A DNA stretch of 64,000 nucleotides from positions 1 to 64,000 of the forward strand of contig JAKFWO010000028.1 in NCBI GenBank assembly GCA_021731815.1. The letters run 5' to 3'. This document shows positions 32,521 through 41,827 of this stretch, piece after piece. The translations under genes were made by a program, and so were the position numbers. Source of the DNA: Hyphomonadaceae bacterium (GTDB taxonomy: Bacteria > Pseudomonadota > Alphaproteobacteria > Caulobacterales > Aquidulcibacteraceae). Below the pieces are notes generated by a model. That model was not told the origin of the DNA. It did not search any database and was given only the letters and a program-made list of their open reading frames with translations. How positions within the stretch are numbered: position 1 is the first letter of the stretch; every line of letters begins with the position of its first letter.

Positions 32521-33190
32521 GGGACAGGGCCTCCACCCTCAAGACGACGCCTTCCTGATCCGCCAGGCTGGGGATCTGTTGCGCCGTGAAGTTCCAGGAG
32601 TTCGCGGCTGACGTCAATTCAGCCACAACATCTCGTCCCTTGAGAAATAGCCCACATCCGCTTTTTTTATGCATAACCATCATCGCATATTCGAACAACA
32701 GCGGCAAGGGCGCGAGCGCGCGGGCGGTTACGACTTCTGCACCCGTCGCAATGGCGGCCTCTATCCGACCTTGCTCGACCCGCGCCGGTAGTGCCAGGGA
32801 CGCAATGGCCTGGCGAAGAAAGGAAGCCTTCCGCCCGTCGGCCTCGTGGAGCACGATGCTTGCCCCGATGCGTTCCCGCAATTGTATGGCAATCACGAGG
32901 CCAGGAAAGCCGCCCCCCGACCCCAGATCGGCAAAGCTGAGAGCCGAGACCGGGGCGTGGTGCAGCAATTGCAGGCTGTCGAGTGCATGCCTGCGCCAGA
33001 AGCGTGACAATTCGCGCGGGCCGACCAGATCGATCCGCCGGTTCCATTTGGCCAACAGGTCTCGAAACCGGACGAGGACAGTCAATGTTTCACGTGAAAC
33101 ATCGAGCAGCTTTGCAATATCTTTCGGCCCGAATCCGTCGTGATCGGGAACAGGTGCGGGATCGGGCGTCACAGAGATATCGTCACTCAT
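32504..33190 (-). CDS. rsmG: 16S rRNA m7G527 methyltransferase RsmG
   Basis: A 228-residue methyltransferase that modifies G527 of 16S rRNA. Motifs are RRIDLVGP, RRHALDSLQLL, the SAM-binding loop ADLGSGGGFPGLVIA, and VTARALAPL. A perfect parS site lies inside the gene at codons for DVSRET. It begins the rsmG-parA-parB operon on the minus strand; mnmG, normally its co-directional upstream partner, points away from it. Confidence 0.95.
   Translation of the reverse strand: MSDDISVTPDPAPVPDHDGFGPKDIAKLLDVSRETLTVLVRFRDLLAKWNRRIDLVGPRELSRFWRRHALDSLQLLHHAPVSALSFADLGSGGGFPGLVIAIQLRERIGASIVLHEADGRKASFLRQAIASLALPARVEQGRIEAAIATGAEVVTARALAPLPLLFEYAMMVMHKKSGCGLFLKGRDVVAELTSAANSWNFTAQQIPSLADQEGVVLRVEALSRVQCK
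33087..33102. promoter_or_regulatory. parS centromere site 1
   Basis: A perfect 16-bp parS palindrome TGTTTCACGTGAAACA, the ParB nucleation site, inside the rsmG coding sequence. Confidence 0.95.
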
Positions 33191-33261
33191 TCGCCTTTCA
33201 TGGCCGGCGCGCGGGCGGGCGGCAAGCCCCTTATGATTTTTCCGCCACCCTGGGGCCGGGA

Positions 33262-33277
33262 TGTTTCACGTGAAACA
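33262..33277. promoter_or_regulatory. parS centromere site 2
   Basis: A perfect TGTTTCACGTGAAACA palindrome in the divergent region between rsmG and mnmG. With site 4 it brackets mnmG. Confidence 0.95.
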
Positions 33278-33350
33278 TTCCGGTTCAGGCCGGGCGATTG
33301 CGCGCGCGCAGCGGGGGTCGTAAAGGCATTGTCCGGGAGCGAGGGAGTAG

Positions 33351-35213
33351 ATGGAACATCGATATGACGTAATTGTGGTCGGCGGCGGCCATGCCGGATG
33401 CGAGGCCGCATCCGCAGCGGCGCGAATGGGCGCAGGCACGCTGCTGGTCACGCACCGGCGTGACACGATCGGGGAAATGTCCTGCAACCCTGCGATCGGT
33501 GGACTTGGCAAGGGGCATCTGGTGCGCGAAATCGACGCATTGGACGGGCTGATGGGCCGGGCCGCAGACTTGGCCGGTATCCAGTTCCGCATGCTCAATC
33601 GTTCCAGGGGTCCCGCCGTTCGTGGCCCCCGGACCCAGGCCGACCGCAAGCTCTACCGTCTGGCGATCCAGGAGTTTCTCGCCGTGCAGCGGGATCTGGA
33701 GATCGTCGAAGATGCTGTCGAGGACCTTCTCTTCCAGGAAGGGAATTTGTGCGGCGTTCTGGGTGGATCAGGATTTCAATATCGGGCTCCCCGGGTAGTG
33801 ATCACCACCGGTACTTTTCTGCGCGGCGTAATTCATACGGGCGACCAGACAATCGAGGCCGGGCGCTTTGGCGAAAAGCCGGCCATTGGCCTCGCCACGC
33901 GGCTTTATGGCCTTGGGCTCGCCATGGGGCGGCTGAAAACCGGCACGCCAGCGCGGCTTGACGGGCGGACGATCCGCTGGGCGGCGCTGGAAATGCAAAA
34001 GGCAGATGAGGAACCCGTTCCGTTTTCCTTTGTCACCGACAAAGTTATGACGCCGCAGATCGAATGCGGCATTACATCCACCAATGCCACGACGCATCGG
34101 ATCATTGCCGACCATATCGGGGAATCGGCAGTCTATGGCGGAAAAGTCACGGGACGCGGACCGCGTTACTGCCCCTCGATCGAGGACAAGATTATCCGCT
34201 TCCCCGACAAGGAAAGCCATCAGATCTTCCTTGAGCCCGAAGGGCTCGACGATGACACGGTCTATCCGAACGGGATCTCGACCTCGCTGGGCAAGGCCGC
34301 GCAGCAGGCGTTTCTGCACTCCATCGTTGGACTCGAACAGGTTGCGATCCGGCGCTACGCCTATGCGATAGAGTATGACTATGTCGACCCGCGGGAATTA
34401 TGGCCGACGCTGGAGTGCCGGCGCCTGCCCGGCCTGTACCTGGCCGGACAGATCAATGGCACAACCGGATATGAGGAAGCGGGGGGGCAGGGCCTGATCG
34501 CCGGACTCAATGCGGCTCTCGCGGCATCAGGCGGGGAGCAAACAAGCTTTGACCGGTCCGAATCCTATCTGGGCGTCATGGTCGACGACCTGACACGGAA
34601 TGGCGTGACCGAGCCCTATCGCATGTTCACGTCACGGGCTGAATATCGGCTGCGTTTGCGCGCGGACAATGCGGATCAGCGCCTGACGCCCCTCGGGATC
34701 CGCCTTGGCTGTGTGGATTCGCCCCGGGCGGCGATGTTTCACGTGAAACATTCGTTGCTCGCGGCGGCCCGCGGTTTTGCCCGTGACCATGGAATTTCGC
34801 CGAGCGAGGCGCGGGCGCGATCCTTGCCGATCAATCTTGATGGAAGACGGCGCAACATCTTCGATCTTCTGGCCCATCCGGAAATCAACTTTGCCCGGGT
34901 CGCAGCGATCTTTCCGCAGATCGGCGAATGGCGAGCGGAAATTCGTGAGCAGATTGAAATCGACGCACTCTATCAAGGATATGTCGAGCGCCAGGATTCC
35001 GAAATCGCTGCTTTGCGCCGGGACCAGGGCATCCGACTTCCCGCGGATCTCGATTTTGCTGCGATTGGTGGATTATCGGCTGAAGTTCAGGAAAAGCTGG
35101 CGCTCCGCCGTCCCTCAAATCTGGCCGAGGCAAGTCAGATCGAGGGGGTTACGCCGGGAGCGCTGGCCGCTTTGCTGGCTGCGGTGAAGCGGCGAAAGAT
35201 CAGCGTCGGATAA
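33351..35213 (+). CDS. mnmG: tRNA uridine-5-carboxymethylaminomethyl enzyme MnmG (GidA)
   Basis: A 620-residue FAD protein that with MnmE modifies the wobble uridine of tRNAs. Motifs are [14 protein letters not shown] (FAD), [65 protein letters not shown], and the helical C-terminal domain. Codons for MFHVKH in the C-terminal third are a perfect parS site. It is on the plus strand while mnmE and rsmG-parA-parB on both sides are on the minus strand; normally all are co-directional. Confidence 0.97.
   Translation: MEHRYDVIVVGGGHAGCEAASAAARMGAGTLLVTHRRDTIGEMSCNPAIGGLGKGHLVREIDALDGLMGRAADLAGIQFRMLNRSRGPAVRGPRTQADRKLYRLAIQEFLAVQRDLEIVEDAVEDLLFQEGNLCGVLGGSGFQYRAPRVVITTGTFLRGVIHTGDQTIEAGRFGEKPAIGLATRLYGLGLAMGRLKTGTPARLDGRTIRWAALEMQKADEEPVPFSFVTDKVMTPQIECGITSTNATTHRIIADHIGESAVYGGKVTGRGPRYCPSIEDKIIRFPDKESHQIFLEPEGLDDDTVYPNGISTSLGKAAQQAFLHSIVGLEQVAIRRYAYAIEYDYVDPRELWPTLECRRLPGLYLAGQINGTTGYEEAGGQGLIAGLNAALAASGGEQTSFDRSESYLGVMVDDLTRNGVTEPYRMFTSRAEYRLRLRADNADQRLTPLGIRLGCVDSPRAAMFHVKHSLLAAARGFARDHGISPSEARARSLPINLDGRRRNIFDLLAHPEINFARVAAIFPQIGEWRAEIREQIEIDALYQGYVERQDSEIAALRRDQGIRLPADLDFAAIGGLSAEVQEKLALRRPSNLAEASQIEGVTPGALAALLAAVKRRKISVG
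34735..34750. promoter_or_regulatory. parS centromere site 3
   Basis: A perfect TGTTTCACGTGAAACA palindrome embedded in the mnmG reading frame, where it encodes MFHVKH. Confidence 0.95.
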
Positions 35214-35238
35214 TTTGGCCACAGGCCGGGAAAGCCGA

Positions 35239-35254
35239 TGTTTCACGTGAAACA
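35239..35254. promoter_or_regulatory. parS centromere site 4
   Basis: A perfect TGTTTCACGTGAAACA palindrome in the 79-base gap between the convergent mnmG and mnmE; the core extends to CCGATG/CATCGG on both sides, giving 22 symmetric bases. As a hairpin it could also end transcription. Confidence 0.95.
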
Positions 35255-35292
35255 TCGGCAGCCGCGAAATTGAACCGTAACGGCCACGCCGA

Positions 35293-36627
35293 TCATTTCC
35301 CGATACAAAAGCGGGAGAAAACCGCACCCAATATCTCTTCCACATCCATACGGCCGGCGATTCGGCCCAGCGCATTCGCGGCCCCTCGCAAATCCTCGGC
35401 CGCCAGTTCGACATGCTCAGGCAATTGATCAGCAGCGCGCGAGAGAGCGGCAGAGGCTTCGCGAACTGCCGTGACCTGCCTGGCATTGGTGAGCGCCGGA
35501 TGCGTGCGGTTCCCGAGGGCTGCGTCGACGCGCGCGATGAGCGCCATTCGAAATTCGGCCATACCGGCCCCGGTTTTGGCAGAAACCCGGAATTCGTCGG
35601 AAATCGCGTGTCTCTCCGTAATCGCCGGAATGGCAACCAAATCCGACTTGGTGCGCAAGCAAATGTCGCCGGTTCTGAAGCCTTCGGGCAACGAATCAAT
35701 GGGCTCCGTCGCGGGCACCGCCCAGAGACGCAAATCAGCCTCGCATGCCAATTGCCGGGCGCGTCTTACGCCCTCTGCCTCGATCTCGTCTTCGGTCTCG
35801 CGCAATCCGGCACTGTCAGCGAATATTACTTCATGTCGTCCCAGACGCATACGAATTTCAATGACATCCCGGGTGGTGCCCGGTATTTCTGATACGATTA
35901 CCGCAGGTCTTTTAGCTAGCGTGTTGATAAAACTGGATTTTCCAGTGTTTGGGGGACCCAGGACCGCGATGCGGTATCCCTCCTTCACCCGCAGGGCGAC
36001 CCCCGCATCCAGCAATTCCTCGCCAAGCCGCGCCGCAAGTATCAGGCACTGGTCCCGCGCATGTAGCGCGAGCCCCGGGTCAATCGCCTCGTCCGCAAAA
36101 TCAATATCGGCTGTGAGCCCCGCCAGCAGATCCAGACATTCGGCACGCCACGCCTCATGGATCCGGCCGAGTTCACCGTCTGCCTGGCGCCGTGCCTGTG
36201 CGAGCTGCGCCGGGCTCTCGGCCTCGATGAGATCGGCGATGCCCTCGGCCTGCGAGAGATCGATCTTGCCGGCGAGAAAAGCACGCCGCGTGAATTCGCC
36301 GGGCTCAGCGGGGCGCAGGCCGGGCCGCGTGGCAAGGGCGGCGAGCAGCGCTTCGAGGATCGCCGGTCCCCCATGGCAGTGCAATTCCACGACATCCTCG
36401 CCGGTAAAGCTGGCCGGACCCGGGAAACCGAGCACCAGCCCGTCATCGATCACGCTCCCCGATTCGGGGTCGAGGAAGCGCACCCGATGGGCCTGGCGCG
36501 GCACAGGTCGCGTGAGGGTGCTCATTGCGCTGGCCGCCGGAAACGCTTCAGGCCCTGAAATCCGGATGATCGCGACCCCCGATTTACCTGGGGCCGTGGC
36601 GGGTGCGAATATGGTGTCGGAAAGCAT
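35293..36627 (-). CDS. mnmE: tRNA modification GTPase MnmE (TrmE)
   Basis: A 444-residue GTPase partner of MnmG. The N-terminal folate-binding domain starts DTIFAPATAPGKSGVAIIRISG and has HCHGGPAILEALL. The G domain has G1 GPPNTGKSS, G2 GTTRD, G3 DSAG and G4 TKSD (usually NKxD). The C-terminus is the invariant FCIGK. It converges on mnmG and is divergent from the dienelactone hydrolase gene. Confidence 0.97.
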   Translation of the reverse strand: MLSDTIFAPATAPGKSGVAIIRISGPEAFPAASAMSTLTRPVPRQAHRVRFLDPESGSVIDDGLVLGFPGPASFTGEDVVELHCHGGPAILEALLAALATRPGLRPAEPGEFTRRAFLAGKIDLSQAEGIADLIEAESPAQLAQARRQADGELGRIHEAWRAECLDLLAGLTADIDFADEAIDPGLALHARDQCLILAARLGEELLDAGVALRVKEGYRIAVLGPPNTGKSSFINTLAKRPAVIVSEIPGTTRDVIEIRMRLGRHEVIFADSAGLRETEDEIEAEGVRRARQLACEADLRLWAVPATEPIDSLPEGFRTGDICLRTKSDLVAIPAITERHAISDEFRVSAKTGAGMAEFRMALIARVDAALGNRTHPALTNARQVTAVREASAALSRAADQLPEHVELAAEDLRGAANALGRIAGRMDVEEILGAVFSRFCIGK

Positions 36628-36694
36628 GGATTACTGAGCTGCCGGTGCTGGCTATGGGCCAGCTTTATGCGCAGTCCAAAGATGAATTGCAATT

Positions 36695-36710
36695 TGGCGC
36701 TGAAGCGCCA
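36695..36710. promoter_or_regulatory. perfect inverted repeat in a divergent intergenic region
   Basis: TGGCGCT and AGCGCCA are separated by GA, between the divergent mnmE and dienelactone hydrolase starts. It could be an operator or chance; there is no T-run. Confidence 0.3.
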
Positions 36711-36828
36711 TAGGTTCGTTGAACAGGGTCCCGCCCGGTAGCCGGGTATTATGCCGCTCTCTGTTGGCGCGTCTTCACCGTCGCAAGCCGCGATCGGGGA
36801 CCTGGCACCGCATTATCACGAGGATTTC

Positions 36829-37536
36829 ATGCGCAAATCGACCGTTTCTATCGCAGGACCCGATGGCGAATTCGCTGCCTGTCTTGTCGAGCCCGAGGGT
36901 CCGCCCCGAGGCGCGATCGTCGTTATCCAGGAGATCTTCGGCGTCAATGCGGTGATGCGCGCAATCGCGGAAGATTATGCCAGCCGGGGATATGTGGCAT
37001 GCGCTCCGGATTTGTTCTGGCGGATCGAACCTGATGTCAGCCTCACCGATCAGAGCCAGGCGGAGTGGGACAAGGCGTTTTCGCTCTATTCCCGCTTTGA
37101 TGTGGCAAATGGGATCATTGATATCGGCGCGGTCATTGCATTTCTGCGCGCGCGCCACGGGCTGAAAACAGGGGCCGTCGGCTATTGTCTGGGTGGGCTT
37201 TTGGCATTTCTTACGGCGGCGCGCACGGACAGCGATGCCAGTGTCGCCTTTTATGCCGTGGGTGCCGAGGGATTTCTGGGTGAACTCGACGACATCCGTA
37301 AACCGCTGATCATGCATATCGCGGAGAAGGACAAATTCGTTCCGCCTGAGGCCCAGCAGAAGATTCGCGCCGCGATCGCCGATCGTCCAGCCGGATCCGG
37401 CCCGCAGGTCGAAGCCTTTGTCTACCCTGGCTGCGACCACGCTTTCGCCCGCATCGGGGGGGCGCATTTCGATCTTACGGAGGCAAATCTCGCCAATCAG
37501 AGAAGTGCGGATTTTTTTGCGAAATATCTCGGCTGA
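36829..37536 (+). CDS. dienelactone hydrolase-family protein
   Basis: A 235-residue alpha/beta hydrolase of the dienelactone hydrolase family (carboxymethylenebutenolidase type). The triad is Cys120 in GYCLGG, Asp168 in EKDKFV and His204 in GCDHAF; FQEIFG-type VIQEIFGVN and DLFWR are family hallmarks. The ATG at 36829 has GAGG 5 bases ahead; the longer frame from 36751 is less likely. No other aromatic-degradation gene is adjacent, and many family members act on other esters. Confidence 0.9.
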   Translation: MRKSTVSIAGPDGEFAACLVEPEGPPRGAIVVIQEIFGVNAVMRAIAEDYASRGYVACAPDLFWRIEPDVSLTDQSQAEWDKAFSLYSRFDVANGIIDIGAVIAFLRARHGLKTGAVGYCLGGLLAFLTAARTDSDASVAFYAVGAEGFLGELDDIRKPLIMHIAEKDKFVPPEAQQKIRAAIADRPAGSGPQVEAFVYPGCDHAFARIGGAHFDLTEANLANQRSADFFAKYLG

Positions 37537-37770
37537 TCAGGACAAGACCGGGCGAAGGCCACCGGCGTGAGATCGTGAATGCCTTCCCCGGCCGTGACGG
37601 TTGCCCGAACGCGTGACCCGGAACCCTGATCCGGAGGCCGGAGCGTCACCTGCTCTTCTTGTCGAATGGAAGTGTAACCGGCGTGGACGGGGCCAGGTCG
37701 CGCCAGCTCCCCGTCACACGCAATGATCAATCCCGGTGAATTTGGACTGTGTATCGATCTGGTCCGGGGA

Positions 37771-38106
37771 TCAGGCCGCGGCCTGCGAGATGATCTGGTC
37801 GATCCATTCCCGCATCCGGTTTTTGGAGATCGCTCCCACCTGCGTGGCGGCGACTTTACCCTCCTTGAAAATCATCAGTGTCGGAACCCCGCGAATGCCG
37901 AAACGGCCTGTCGTCATGGGATTGTCGTCAATATTCAGCTTTACTACCGAGACTGCACCCTGCAGTTCGGCTGCAAGTTCCTCGATCGCCGGACCGATGC
38001 TCTTGCACGGCCCACACCATTCGGCCCAGAAATCCACGAGGACCGGAGTGCCGGATTGCAGCACGTCGCGCTCAAACGTGTCGTCAGTAACCTTTGCGCT
38101 AGCCAT
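37771..38106 (-). CDS. trxA: thioredoxin TrxA
   Basis: A 111-residue thioredoxin that reduces disulfides in the cytoplasm. The active site is WAEWCGPCK with Cys31 and Cys34, and the cis-Pro lies in GVPTLMIF. The ATG at 38106 has GGAG 6 bases ahead; the longer frame upstream is not typical. It is downstream of addA, as in Caulobacter and many alphaproteobacteria. The 234-base gap after its stop, shared with the convergent hydrolase gene, holds nothing I recognise. Confidence 0.97.
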   Translation of the reverse strand: MASAKVTDDTFERDVLQSGTPVLVDFWAEWCGPCKSIGPAIEELAAELQGAVSVVKLNIDDNPMTTGRFGIRGVPTLMIFKEGKVAATQVGAISKNRMREWIDQIISQAAA

Positions 38107-38191
38107 TTCGTTCTCCTCGGATGCTTCCGGCCAGAGCGTTTTCCGTACCGAAGCAAAGCGTCTGTACACCTAGGCGCGGGGGCTTTGATGT

Positions 38192-41100
38192 TCAATGCTG
38201 AATGAGGCCCGAAAGGGCCGCTTCAAGCAAATGTGAGGGCAAACGTGTGAGATGTGGGCCGTCGGTCCAGATCAGCCACGCTTCCACCTCACGGTTGGGA
38301 AACTGAACGCGCAAAGTTTCGTGATAGGCGGCCATCTGGGCGATATAGGCGGAAGGTACGCGTTCGGCCACGAGCGGCGGTGGACGATTGGTCTTGTAAT
38401 CGGCGACGATGACCCGGTCGGCACCGATCGCCAGGCGATCGACCCGGCCATTGATAACGATCCCGGGCGCAAAGCGGGGCGAACGGCCGATGATTGCGGC
38501 CTCGGCGCGGGAGCCGGGGCCGAACAATAGCCCAAGGCGCGGGTCGTCGATCACGGCCAATGCCTCGGCAAGAATTTCTCCCGCGGGGCCTGGCTTGAGT
38601 TCGGGGTAGCGCGCGAGAATCCGCAAGCCGGCGGCCGCCCGATCCTGCGGAGGCAATTCCGGGAGGATCTGCAAGAGCAAATGGGTGAGCCGACCACGAT
38701 GAAAGGCGATGGCGTCAGTCGCGTGACGTGGGGAACGCGCGGGTGCCGGGATCGCGTCTCCGAGACGTGAAGGGGCTGTCAGACGCAATGCGCCTTCGAC
38801 CGGGGCGATTGGTTGAAGCAGCCATTCGGGTTCCGGAGGATCGGCTTCATCCCGGAATCCACCTGGTGCTTGTTCGGGGCGCGGGCCGAGCGCAAGGGTT
38901 CTCATCCCCGGTCGTCCGGCCGGGTCGTCGCAGAATTCGGCCTCTCCCCTGTCGCGCAATCGGGCAAAGGCCGTTTCCGCCAGCCGATACCAGGAGTGAT
39001 CATCCACCTTTCCAGGGGCCTTGCCTGCATTGGCGGCGCAGATGACCAACCGGTCGCGGGCACGGGTTGCGCCAACATAAAACAGCCGCTTGAACTCGGC
39101 CCATTCCCGGGCGCGGGCATTCTCGCGGGCCCGGTCAATCGCCGGCGGATCATGCTCGGTTGGTCCATCGGTCCAAAGGGCCTGGCCCTCCGTCACCAAC
39201 AGGCCCCCGTCACGATTGGCCCGATAAGGCCCCGCAGCACAATCGGGCAGAAACACGATCGGCGCCTCGAGCCCCTTGGCACCATGGACCGTCATGATCC
39301 GGGCCTCGCGACGTGGGGCGGACAATTCCCGTTTGACTTCGGCGTTCTGCTCCTCGAATCCGTTGACGAACAGAGCGAGCGAGGGGGGGCGATCCACCGA
39401 GAAACCGCGGGCACGCGCGAGGAAGGCGGCGAGATGTTCCCGGGCCTCAAGGCCGAGCCGCGCCTCGATCGCCTGATCGCCCCGCTCGCCGTTCCATGCC
39501 GGCGATTCCAGACAAAAACTGTAAAATTCATAAGGGGTTGAATTCGAAAGTTGAAGTATCGCCTCTAGTTTCTGCATCACCGATTGGTGGCGAGGCAGCG
39601 TGGATTCCCGAAGACGTTCCCACAGGGTCTCGCCCTCAGCCCGGCCATGGGCCAGCGCGAACAGGTCCTCGTCTTCATCGGTCAGGTTGAACAACGGACC
39701 CTTGAGTGTTTCCGCGAGCGCGAGGTCATCGGCCGGATCCATGGCAAAGCGCCCGAGCGCCAGCAGATCCTGAACGGCAAGGCTGTCGGCCAGAAATACC
39801 TTGTCCGCACCCGCGACCGGAACGTTGAAACGCTTGAGCGCCTTGAGCAGAAATTCGAACAGGGGCCCGCGCTCGCGGGTCAGGATGAGGATGTCCTGCG
39901 GTTCCGCGGCCCGCAAACGCCATTGGCTCCGCCCGTGTTCCTTCACTTCCGCCCATACCCCGTCGCCATCGGCAAGGATTCGCGCTGCCTCGCGCGCCAC
40001 CGAATCCGCCAATTGGGCGCGGGCGGAATCAGCACGGACATGATCCACGGGTGCAGTCCATGGGGTGAGATCAATGGCCGCAGGCTGCTCGAACGGGGCC
40101 CATAATTCGACCCGCCCGGCATGATGGGCCCGACGCGCTTCATGACATGCGATATCGGCAGCCGGCCCGATCCCGTCATTGGCCAGCAGGGGTGCTGCCA
40201 CTGCGAGCATTTCATCGACAAAAGCGAGAATTCCGTTTGCCGAGCGGAAGGACAATTGCAGCACCGGGGCAACGAAAACCTTCCCGAAAGTCGCGCATTC
40301 GGCGGATAATTTCTGCGCTTCGCGCCAGAATCGTTCGGGCTGGGCCCCCTGAAAGGAATAGATGGATTGCTTGTCGTCGCCCACTGCAAACACCGTGCGC
40401 GGACGTTGGGAATCAAAAAATGCCGCCCATACATGCGCCAGCAGATCCCATTGATCGGGTGAAATATCCTGGGCCTCGTCGACGAGAACGTGTGAAATGC
40501 CGCCATCCAGCTTGTAGGCGACCCAGGCACCGGCCGCGCGTTTGCGCAACAGGCCGAGCGTGACCGTGATCAGATCGTTGAAATCCAGCGCCGCCTTGCG
40601 CTTCTTCACTTCCTTGTAGCGCGCCGAGGCGAGGGCGGCGGCACCCGCCAGGACCGCGCTTTTCCGCGCGATTTGGGTGGCCCGTGCCATTCCAAGGATC
40701 GCGCCGATTCGTGCGGCCTCAGCCCCTTCGCCACCATTTTGCCCGAACAGGCGCGCGCATGCCGCGGATTGTTCACGGGCCTTTTTGTCCACGGCGGTAG
40801 ATTTAGGCTGTCGCTGGAAGATATTGGACTTCTTCGTGTGGAAGATCCCGAGATATGCATCGACAAGGCGGTCGAAATCCTCCGCGGCCTCCGCTGTCTC
40901 CTTGTGGGCAGGTCCGGCGGCCATTCGAAACGAACGAATCGCGGTGGCTGTCTTGAGATTATTGGTGCCCCCGATCGCCTCCAGATCCTGCTGGGCCTGA
41001 AGGAGATCGAGCAAGGGCGCATCATCAATAATCGCCCGGAGGATCCCGGATTCCGTGGCCACGGGGTCAGCCCCGGTGATCCGGAATGCTTCAAGGGGCG

Positions 41101-41827
41101 AGAAATTCAGTTCGCCCGAATGGGAAAGTAATTTGTGCAACAGCGCCTCGACCCGGCCGGCTTCGGTCCATTCCGCCAATTGCTCGAACAGAATTCCAAA
41201 ACTGGCCATGGACGAGGGTTCATCGCAGGCATTCAGCAGATCGGCAATGATCCCGGAAAACAGGGTGCGTTGGCCCGCTTCGTCCAGCACTTCAAAGCCC
41301 GGACTGAGCCCGGCCTCAAGCGGGAAACGGGCGAGGACCCGCTGGCAAAAGGCGTGGACCGTCTCAATCTTGAGCCCGCCCGGCGTTTCAAGCGCGCGGG
41401 CAAACAAACGACGCGCGCGCCGCAACCGTTCGCCTGAAGGCGGGGCCGTCGTGCCATCAAGCGCGCGCAGATTGTCGGACAGGGCATCATCGCCCGCGAC
41501 CGACCATTTCCCGAGCGTCGCGAACAGCCGTGACTGCATTTCTACCGCCGCCGCCCTGGTATAGGTCACGCACAAGATTGCGTCGGGCGCGACCCCTTCG
41601 AGCAGCAGCCGGGCAACCCGATCGACCAGCACTTTGGTCTTGCCGGAACCGGCATTGGCAGAGACAAAGGCAAAATGCCCGGGGGTCGAAGCGATGCGCT
41701 GGGCGTCGACCGCACGCGCAAAGGCGCTTTCGGGCACGGGATCAGGGCCGGAATCAGGGCCCGAATCAGGGCCAGAATCAGGGAAAGAATCAGGGACGGG
41801 ATCGGGGGCGGGATCGGGGACGGTCAC
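38192..41827 (-). CDS. addA: AddA helicase-nuclease subunit
   Basis: A 1211-residue UvrD/RecB-type helicase with a C-terminal nuclease domain. With AddB it processes double-strand breaks for RecA loading. Motif I is SANAGSGKTKVL, motif II VLVDEAQDISPDQW, motif III AVGDDKQSIYSFQGA, and motif V VHGAKGLEAPIVFLPD. The RecB-type nuclease core is GRVDRLAI...VADYKTNR near the end. The start is a GTG that overlaps the addB stop (GTGA). The first 35 residues are a Pro-Asp-Ser-Gly tract encoded by a 12-bp tandem repeat, unlike the conserved body. Confidence 0.96.
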   Translation of the reverse strand: MTVPDPAPDPVPDSFPDSGPDSGPDSGPDPVPESAFARAVDAQRIASTPGHFAFVSANAGSGKTKVLVDRVARLLLEGVAPDAILCVTYTRAAAVEMQSRLFATLGKWSVAGDDALSDNLRALDGTTAPPSGERLRRARRLFARALETPGGLKIETVHAFCQRVLARFPLEAGLSPGFEVLDEAGQRTLFSGIIADLLNACDEPSSMASFGILFEQLAEWTEAGRVEALLHKLLSHSGELNFSPLEAFRITGADPVATESGILRAIIDDAPLLDLLQAQQDLEAIGGTNNLKTATAIRSFRMAAGPAHKETAEAAEDFDRLVDAYLGIFHTKKSNIFQRQPKSTAVDKKAREQSAACARLFGQNGGEGAEAARIGAILGMARATQIARKSAVLAGAAALASARYKEVKKRKAALDFNDLITVTLGLLRKRAAGAWVAYKLDGGISHVLVDEAQDISPDQWDLLAHVWAAFFDSQRPRTVFAVGDDKQSIYSFQGAQPERFWREAQKLSAECATFGKVFVAPVLQLSFRSANGILAFVDEMLAVAAPLLANDGIGPAADIACHEARRAHHAGRVELWAPFEQPAAIDLTPWTAPVDHVRADSARAQLADSVAREAARILADGDGVWAEVKEHGRSQWRLRAAEPQDILILTRERGPLFEFLLKALKRFNVPVAGADKVFLADSLAVQDLLALGRFAMDPADDLALAETLKGPLFNLTDEDEDLFALAHGRAEGETLWERLRESTLPRHQSVMQKLEAILQLSNSTPYEFYSFCLESPAWNGERGDQAIEARLGLEAREHLAAFLARARGFSVDRPPSLALFVNGFEEQNAEVKRELSAPRREARIMTVHGAKGLEAPIVFLPDCAAGPYRANRDGGLLVTEGQALWTDGPTEHDPPAIDRARENARAREWAEFKRLFYVGATRARDRLVICAANAGKAPGKVDDHSWYRLAETAFARLRDRGEAEFCDDPAGRPGMRTLALGPRPEQAPGGFRDEADPPEPEWLLQPIAPVEGALRLTAPSRLGDAIPAPARSPRHATDAIAFHRGRLTHLLLQILPELPPQDRAAAGLRILARYPELKPGPAGEILAEALAVIDDPRLGLLFGPGSRAEAAIIGRSPRFAPGIVINGRVDRLAIGADRVIVADYKTNRPPPLVAERVPSAYIAQMAAYHETLRVQFPNREVEAWLIWTDGPHLTRLPSHLLEAALSGLIQH
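41741..41824. repeat. 12-bp tandem repeat in the 5' end of addA
   Basis: Seven head-to-tail copies of a 12-bp unit, consensus ATCAGGGMMRGA on the plus strand, encode the PDSGPDSG-like N-terminus of AddA. The outer copies diverge more than the central three. Confidence 0.9.

Noticed and set aside
35214-36750. Replication origin close to mnmG/mnmE
   Set aside because: parS sites suggest that the origin is near, but I found no cluster of DnaA boxes or AT-rich unwinding region in the intergenic gaps here.
38120-38160. Fourth copy of the intergenic repeat upstream of trxA
   Set aside because: Only the short CCAGAGCG/CGCTCTGG-like start matches; the rest does not align with the other copies.
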